From positions 4,791,663 through 4,855,662 of the forward strand of contig NC_133221.1 of NCBI RefSeq assembly GCF_040436345.1: DNA of 64,000 nt, in the 5' to 3' direction. This document shows, piece by piece, positions 58,511 to 64,000 of the stretch. The translations under genes and the position numbers were made by a program. Numbering within the stretch: the first letter of the stretch is position 1; each line of letters begins with the position of its first letter. The notes beneath the pieces are model-generated. The model was not told where the DNA came from and did no database searches. It saw nothing but the letters and a program-made list of their open reading frames with translations. This stretch comes from Pagrus major. Taxonomy: Eukaryota; Chordata; Actinopteri; Spariformes; Sparidae.

Positions 58511-61500
58511 ATGGCGTGGGCTCTGAAGCTGCCTCTCACGGATGAAGTGATTGAGTCCGGGCTGGCACAGGACTTCGATGCCAGTCTCTCGGGCATTGGT
58601 CAGGAGCTTGGTGCTGGGGCATATAGCATGAGGTACTGTGTGATTTTTTTTTTTTGGACTGGTTTAAGTATCCTGTTGGACTGAGTGCAGCTGAACATGC
58701 TACACAATGATGTTGACCATACTACATCATCTAATTTGTGACTTCTTGCAGTCATTGATATTAATACAATCATCTATTTCTGTTGTGTGAGGGGGGCTTA
58801 ATTATTGCTGTTAACAAGGGCAGTAATGGCACCCTCAAGGTGTTGCCTCCATCAGTTGTCACTTTCTAATGTTAGTGAATCTGTGTCAGCTGCTTAAGCT
58901 TAAATTTCACTTCAGTTGAAATTGCATTGTAGTTTGTTTCACATATTTATTTATTTATTAATGTTATTGTTTTGAAAATCCATCAAAACCAAATTTTCTC
59001 TCGGCTTTCTGTCCACATCAGTGTGCAGTTTGAGCTGAGATATTTTTGTACATTAATATGTGAGGTCCTGCACTGAGAGATTGCAGATTAATCACCACGT
59101 GCAGATACATTGCAAAGCAGCGACTATTCGACGAGGCAGCATATCCACCTGATACATTAGTGTAAATATATCTGCACACATTTCTCTGTTTTTTTATTTT
59201 ATTTGTTGAAGTCTTATTTAAAAGTTTAAAGTCAAAGTAGATATTTATGGTGCTTGTGCTCAGCTTTTTGTGATGGAGATGATGTGAAATCCATTTGGGC
59301 TTTGCTGACTCAAGCACTCTGCTTTGCCGGAGAAAGATCCATCTCTTTTGTGCCCCTTTCTGGCTGGTTAAGTGCACTGTTAAATGATACTGTACAAGCT
59401 GCAGAGTGCTCGCTTGTTCCTGAAATTCCTCTGTTGAGAGCAGCAATGAGATCCTGACTGGATACCTTGGTATTTAGTAGTGTTGCCCCAGTTGCCTCCA
59501 TTATAATTAATGAACTGTAAAGCTTTGGGACACAGTAATCCGCCATTCAATGTTGTCTAGTGATGAATGGCAGACTTAAACTCTCCATTTTACTCAACAC
59601 GGTTTAAATCATTTTTAACAATTAAATATTAAGATATATTTTCTGTAGACTTGTTTTATAAAAAGCATTTTTCTCTTGTCTTTCTCGTTCTCCAGCGATG
59701 TGCTTGCACTCCCCATCTTCAAGCAGGAGGAGTCAAATTTGCCTCCAGACAGTGAGAACAAGATCCTTCCATTTCAGTATGTTCTGTGTGCAGCTACCTC
59801 GCCTGCTGTAAAACTGCATGATGAAACACTCACCTACCTCAACCAAGGTCAGCATCAGGATTCACAACCACAGTCTGTTTTTCAGCATTCTGTAAATTTA
59901 TTGATGTCTGAGAATACTAAATAAAACGCCACTGAAAGGAGTTGTAGTTGCCTTTGACCGAGTAATTCCAGATATTTTACTACCTGGTTGACTTCAAATC
60001 ATCACAGACACATTTAATGATAATGGAAATCTGGGCAGGGGGGAAATCAATATGGAAAAATGTTGCTGCATGGTCTGTGGGCGTATGTGTTTCCCTGGCA
60101 CCAATAGAGCGACACACTCTTTTTGGCAGTTGTGAAAGACATTGAAAGACATCTTTTAATTTCTGTTACACAGATAGTTTGGTGTACCATCATTATCTCA
60201 CAATATATGTGGTATTGAAGACTCGGGTTTGTAGTCATGCCATTGTGACCATGGGCAACATACTGTATCATTATTATTAAGACAACCCTGAGGGTCCAGG
60301 CATGATGTATCTAGTAGGACACATCCCAATTGTAACCCAAACAAATGAGAGGGAGATGACTGATGATGTAGTTTGTAAAGTAATATTAGCTGATAAACTA
60401 CCAAATGAGTGTGCTCAAAAACTGTATGTTACCGCTCTACCTGGGCCACCTGCCCTTTAATCATCTCCACTAATATAGAAGTGGTCACGGGAAAACGTGA
60501 GGAACAAAATTTAAAATGGGATTCAGACCCAGGCAAGACTTCATGTTGGATCTCCACAACAAAATATAGTAAACACATAGGAGTTACATTGGATATCTAA
60601 TGGGAGACAAAAATTATTTTTTTTGTTTTCCTTCGTAAAGAGAAATTTGGAGTTACTCTGTGATTCCTATCATAAAAACGCAGAAATTATGTATTATTGT
60701 CATGAGTATGACTCCCAAAGGTCAACTGTGAATGTTTGGTGTTTTGTGACCTTCTTGTAGGAACTGAGATCTTTTTATTAACGATATTGATTTGCCATTG
60801 CAGGCCAGTCCTATGAAATTAGAATGCTTGACAATCGGAAAATTGGGGAGCTTCCGGAAATCACTGGTAAAATGGTGAAGGTAAGATCCTGACATGCTGC
60901 TTCACACATATTATCTATGTGTTAGCTTACATGGCATTAACATTGGCCTTGAATTTCAGAGCATCATCCGTGTGGTGTTTCATGACCGACGACTTCAGTA
61001 CACAGAGCACCAGCAGCTGGAAGGCTGGCGCTGGAACAGGCCCGGGGATCGCATCCTTGACCTGGGTGAGCACTGACTTTGATGACTCCAGAAGGTTCTT
61101 GTTCTGAGGGTGTTGTATTGGATTTGTGTGTGAGAAGAATGTTGCTGTGCAGCCTTTTATATGTATTAACCATCCAGTAGTTTTTGGATAAATTCAGTTT
61201 AGGATCTATGAGTACAAGGTTGAGAAGACAGTGGTGATATTATGGAGAAGTTGCTGTGTTTTAAGAACTCTTTTGATAACAGCTTGTTTTACATTGATCC
61301 ATTGCAGATATCCCCATGTCCGTCGGCATAATCGACCCCAGGGCTAACCCTACTCAGCTTAACACTGTGGAGTTCCTTTGGGACCCATCAAAAAGAACCT
61401 CAGTTTTTATCCAGGTAGCATGACGGACAACTGTTGTTGTCCTAAATTACTTTCATTCATTTAAAGCAACGGCAGTGATCTGAGGCAATTTTGAGCATCA

Positions 61501-62830
61501 TGAGCTAAGCTTGTTAACATTTAGTGCACTCATCTATTCTGTTGATGGCAGACAGTAATAACTAATACAACTGTTTTTTCAAGATTTAATTTATTGATTT
61601 CACTGACCTCAGCTTTATATTATGTCATCATTCCCGTATAGATTTTACTTTCATGTTCCTTTTTACTTTTTAGGTACACTGCATCAGCACAGAATTCACC
61701 ATGCGCAAGCATGGAGGAGAAAAGGGTGTGCCTTTCCGCATCCAGATCGACACATTTAAAGCAAATGAGAGTGAAGAGTATACAGAACACCTCCACTCTG
61801 CCTCCTGTCAGGTCAAAGTCTTCAAGGTGAGGGGAATGAGAAGAAACATTGATGTACGGCAATGCAAACATTTGCTATCAAAGACAACCACCTAACTGAC
61901 CCCCATCTGACCTGTTTCAGCCTAAGGGTGCGGACAGGAAGCAGAAGACAGACAGGGAGAAGATGGAGAAAAGGGCGCCACAGGAGAAGGAAAAGTACCA
62001 GCCCTCCTATGAAACCACAATCCTGACAGAGGTTAGCTTATTACTAACCTACATCAACACATTGTGAATCTGTAACCGGAGAATATTTGGCATAGAGCTG
62101 CAGCCATTGATCAGTAAATTGATTATTTCTCAACTATTAAATCAATGGCCAACTATTTTGATAATTGATTAATCAGGTCATTTTTTTGATGAGAAAAAGT
62201 CAAAATTCTCTGATTCAGTATCAATATTTTCTGGTTTCTTTACTACTTGATGACAGTTAACAGAATATCTATGGGTTGTGGTTAAAACAAGATGTGCGAG
62301 GACGTCATCTTGGGCCTTTTGGGAAACAGATTGACATTTTTCACCATTTTCTAGACATTTCATGGACCAAACAACTAATCGATTCATGGAGATTTCCCCT
62401 ACTTGGAAATTAAATTCTGGATGACAAACAATTAGAGTAACACACAGTGTGGATACATTAAATGCAAAGGAATGCTGTTGACAGCAGACATTTATTTCTC
62501 AGGTTATTTCGATGCCACAATAACAAAAGTGTCGTTCTGTTGCAGTGCTGTCCCTGGCCTGAGGTCACATATGTCAGCAACTCCCCTTCTCCTGGCTTCA
62601 ACAGCACACACAACAGCTTCCCAGTTGCAGAGGGGTATGAGTGCTTCATGTTTTCTGCCAGTACTTAATGATAAATGCTGCCTCAAATTTAATTTACCAT
62701 ATAATCCACATAGTTGCACTGGGTTTAGATTCTTCTTAATGTGGATTTCTGACACGGTCAATTTTTCATCCTTTTCAGAAATGGATCACCAAACCACCAG
62801 CCGCCTGAGCCGGTCGTTCAGGTATCAGAA
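58511..62830 (+). CDS. tfcp2: Transcription factor CP2 (LSF), partial: N-terminal nine coding exons
   Basis: Grainyhead/CP2-family factor controlling, among others, globin and thymidylate synthase genes. Coding exons: 58511-58632, 59696-59847, 60804-60880, 60960-61065, 61308-61414, 61674-61826, 61921-62031, 62546-62634, 62779-62830. Frame holds, giving 323 codons. The start [20 protein letters not shown] is the conserved N-terminus. The CP2 DNA-binding domain (about 60-290) includes [60 protein letters not shown] and [24 protein letters not shown] follows, as in TFCP2. The SAM-like oligomerisation domain and the end of the gene lie beyond the right edge. TFCP2L1 and UBP1 are close paralogues; gene order supports TFCP2. 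Confidence 0.93.
62095..62402. repeat. ATTAATCGATT-type MITE in tfcp2 intron
   Basis: Starts gagctgcagccattgatcag and contains actattttgataattgatta, aaagtcaaaattctctgatt and tttcaccattttctagacat. It ends near ccaaacaactaatcgattca. The recognisable interior makes this the least diverged copy of the family in the window. Confidence 0.7.
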
Positions 62831-64000
62831 GTAAGTACAAGTACATGTTCACACTCTGGATTTACTGCCTGGCTTCCTCCCCACTGCCTCACTGAAGCAT
62901 TGCATATTAATATTCACAAATGCAAAGCTGACATCTGGGTGTTAAACCGCTGCCTCGATCCTCTGAGGCAGTAAACAAAAATAAGCCTAATCTGCCTCAA
63001 GGTGTGCATGACAGAATTTAACAATGATAAATCAGAAACACAAGGTCAACTCGCATCACAGACATGACATCAGAACTCTTCTCTCTGGGAACCAGACAAC
63101 GATTCAGTGCCTCTATTGTTTAACCTTGAAAGAGGACTTGTCTGAATATTTGATGCTGTGCATGATGTATATTTGGGTAGATGTCTGCTGAGACGTCATG
63201 CTTTAGTTACTTACACCTATTGAGAAATGAAGGAAGGGTGATGCAACCCAATTATGATTAGTAGAGATTAAAGAACATCTCATAAAATAAAATGGTTATA
63301 TTATTTTTACCCACATTATGAATGAAAAAGGTTTAACAATCACTATAGCACCGAGTTAACAAGTTGATCCTGACTGTTACATCGTGTTAATTTCTTTATT
63401 TAAAGTGACTACGAGGAACTTTCAGGTGTTTATGAAACAGTCTTGTGATTCCCCTGATGACTAGAAATGACGTGTAACAGCAAACGAGACCATCAACGAA
63501 AAGACTGCTATCTTTATATAGTTATTATTAATGCCTGTGCTCGGGTCCGATCACATATATCACATATAAAATCACATATAAATACATTACCTACATATCC
63601 TGCGGTCTCTCTGTCACTCGCTTCCAGGACAAATGCAGGCGGTGGCGGCACGAGCTAGCAAAGATCTTTACAACAGCAGGCGCTGGTGTCGTACTGCTTT
63701 TATCATAAGGGGCCACAAGAATCAACAAAAACTGAAAGTTCCTTGTAGTCACTTTAAAATAGACTTTCTGTAATTGTTTGTTTATGCCTAATATATTGAC
63801 GACTGAAAAGTCCTTAAATGGAAGACACAGAAGGCAGCCTTGATCAAATCTCTCAATTTTTTTTGTGTCTTTACATGTTTCTTGTCCATTATTTGTATAT
63901 TTTGGATTTATATATCATTCTGTAGCTTCCAGTAGTTTCCCTCGCATACTCGAATCCCAATATTGACATTTTGTCAAAGTTATTTATGTTTTAGCGTTGA
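62831..64000 (+). other. tfcp2 intron to the right edge
   Basis: No further tfcp2 exon was recognised after 62830. The intron carries the MITE at 63399-63758. Confidence 0.6.
63399..63758. mobile_element. 360-bp MITE with near-perfect 27-bp terminal inverted repeats
   Basis: The left end TTTAAAGTGACTACGAGGAA (continuing ctttcag) and the right end, in reverse complement TTTAAAGTGACTACAAGGAA (continuing ctttcag), differ at one base in 27. The interior has no coding capacity. The self-complementary TTTAAA at the tips makes the exact target duplication ambiguous. Confidence 0.85.

Noticed and set aside
59018-59446. 142-codon minus-strand open frame in tfcp2 intron
   Set aside because: No similarity recognised and no supporting signals. 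It lies in an ordinary intron between two well-supported exons.

Overview
The window is vertebrate nuclear DNA, almost certainly from a ray-finned (teleost, probably percomorph) fish. It has multi-exon genes with GT-AG introns, CpG-containing promoters, and many short DNA-transposon and MITE-like repeats of types familiar from teleost genomes. No tRNA, rRNA, CRISPR or retrovirus-like element was recognised.

Layout from left to right. (1) 1-8782, minus strand: the 5' end of a dipeptidyl-peptidase-like gene (DPP6/DPP10 family). A 13-codon first coding exon and the transmembrane exon are separated by a 7.2 kb intron; the rest of the gene lies beyond the left edge. (2) 9.9-19.6 kb, plus: racgap1, complete, 16 coding exons, 631 aa. 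(3) 20.4-23.5 kb, minus: a five-exon, 273-aa DUF1295 / steroid 5-alpha-reductase-like membrane protein. (4) 25.9-30.0 kb, plus: bin2, 11 coding exons, 464 aa. (5) 32.7-36.4 kb, plus: smagp, five coding exons, 116 aa. (6) 38.2-43.9 kb, minus: dazap2, four coding exons, 169 aa, with a 3'UTR of about 2.7 kb. (7) 46.7-56.4 kb, plus: pou6f1, ten coding exons, 652 aa. (8) 58.0 kb to the right edge, plus: the first nine coding exons (323 codons) of tfcp2.

The run BIN2-SMAGP-DAZAP2-POU6F1-TFCP2 matches, from memory, the gene order on human 12q13; RACGAP1 lies on the same human arm but further away. The genes do not form a pathway. They cover cytokinesis (racgap1), membrane curvature (bin2), epithelial adhesion (smagp), a proline-rich adaptor (dazap2) and two transcription factors (pou6f1, tfcp2).

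Introns and intergenic gaps hold a layered set of mobile-element fossils: an internally deleted Tc1-like element, a 5'-truncated Penelope-like piece inside a MITE, three members of a long inverted-repeat (foldback) family, and several MITEs with clear terminal inverted repeats. The most noteworthy host-gene observations are a Leu-Gln-Gly coding minisatellite in pou6f1 whose wobble bases change in blocks, apparent exon duplication in the smagp ectodomain, a CDE/CHR-like cell-cycle promoter in front of racgap1, and a POU-factor dimer-type site upstream of pou6f1. Exon coordinates were read by eye from splice sites, frame and remembered protein families; no alignment was run.
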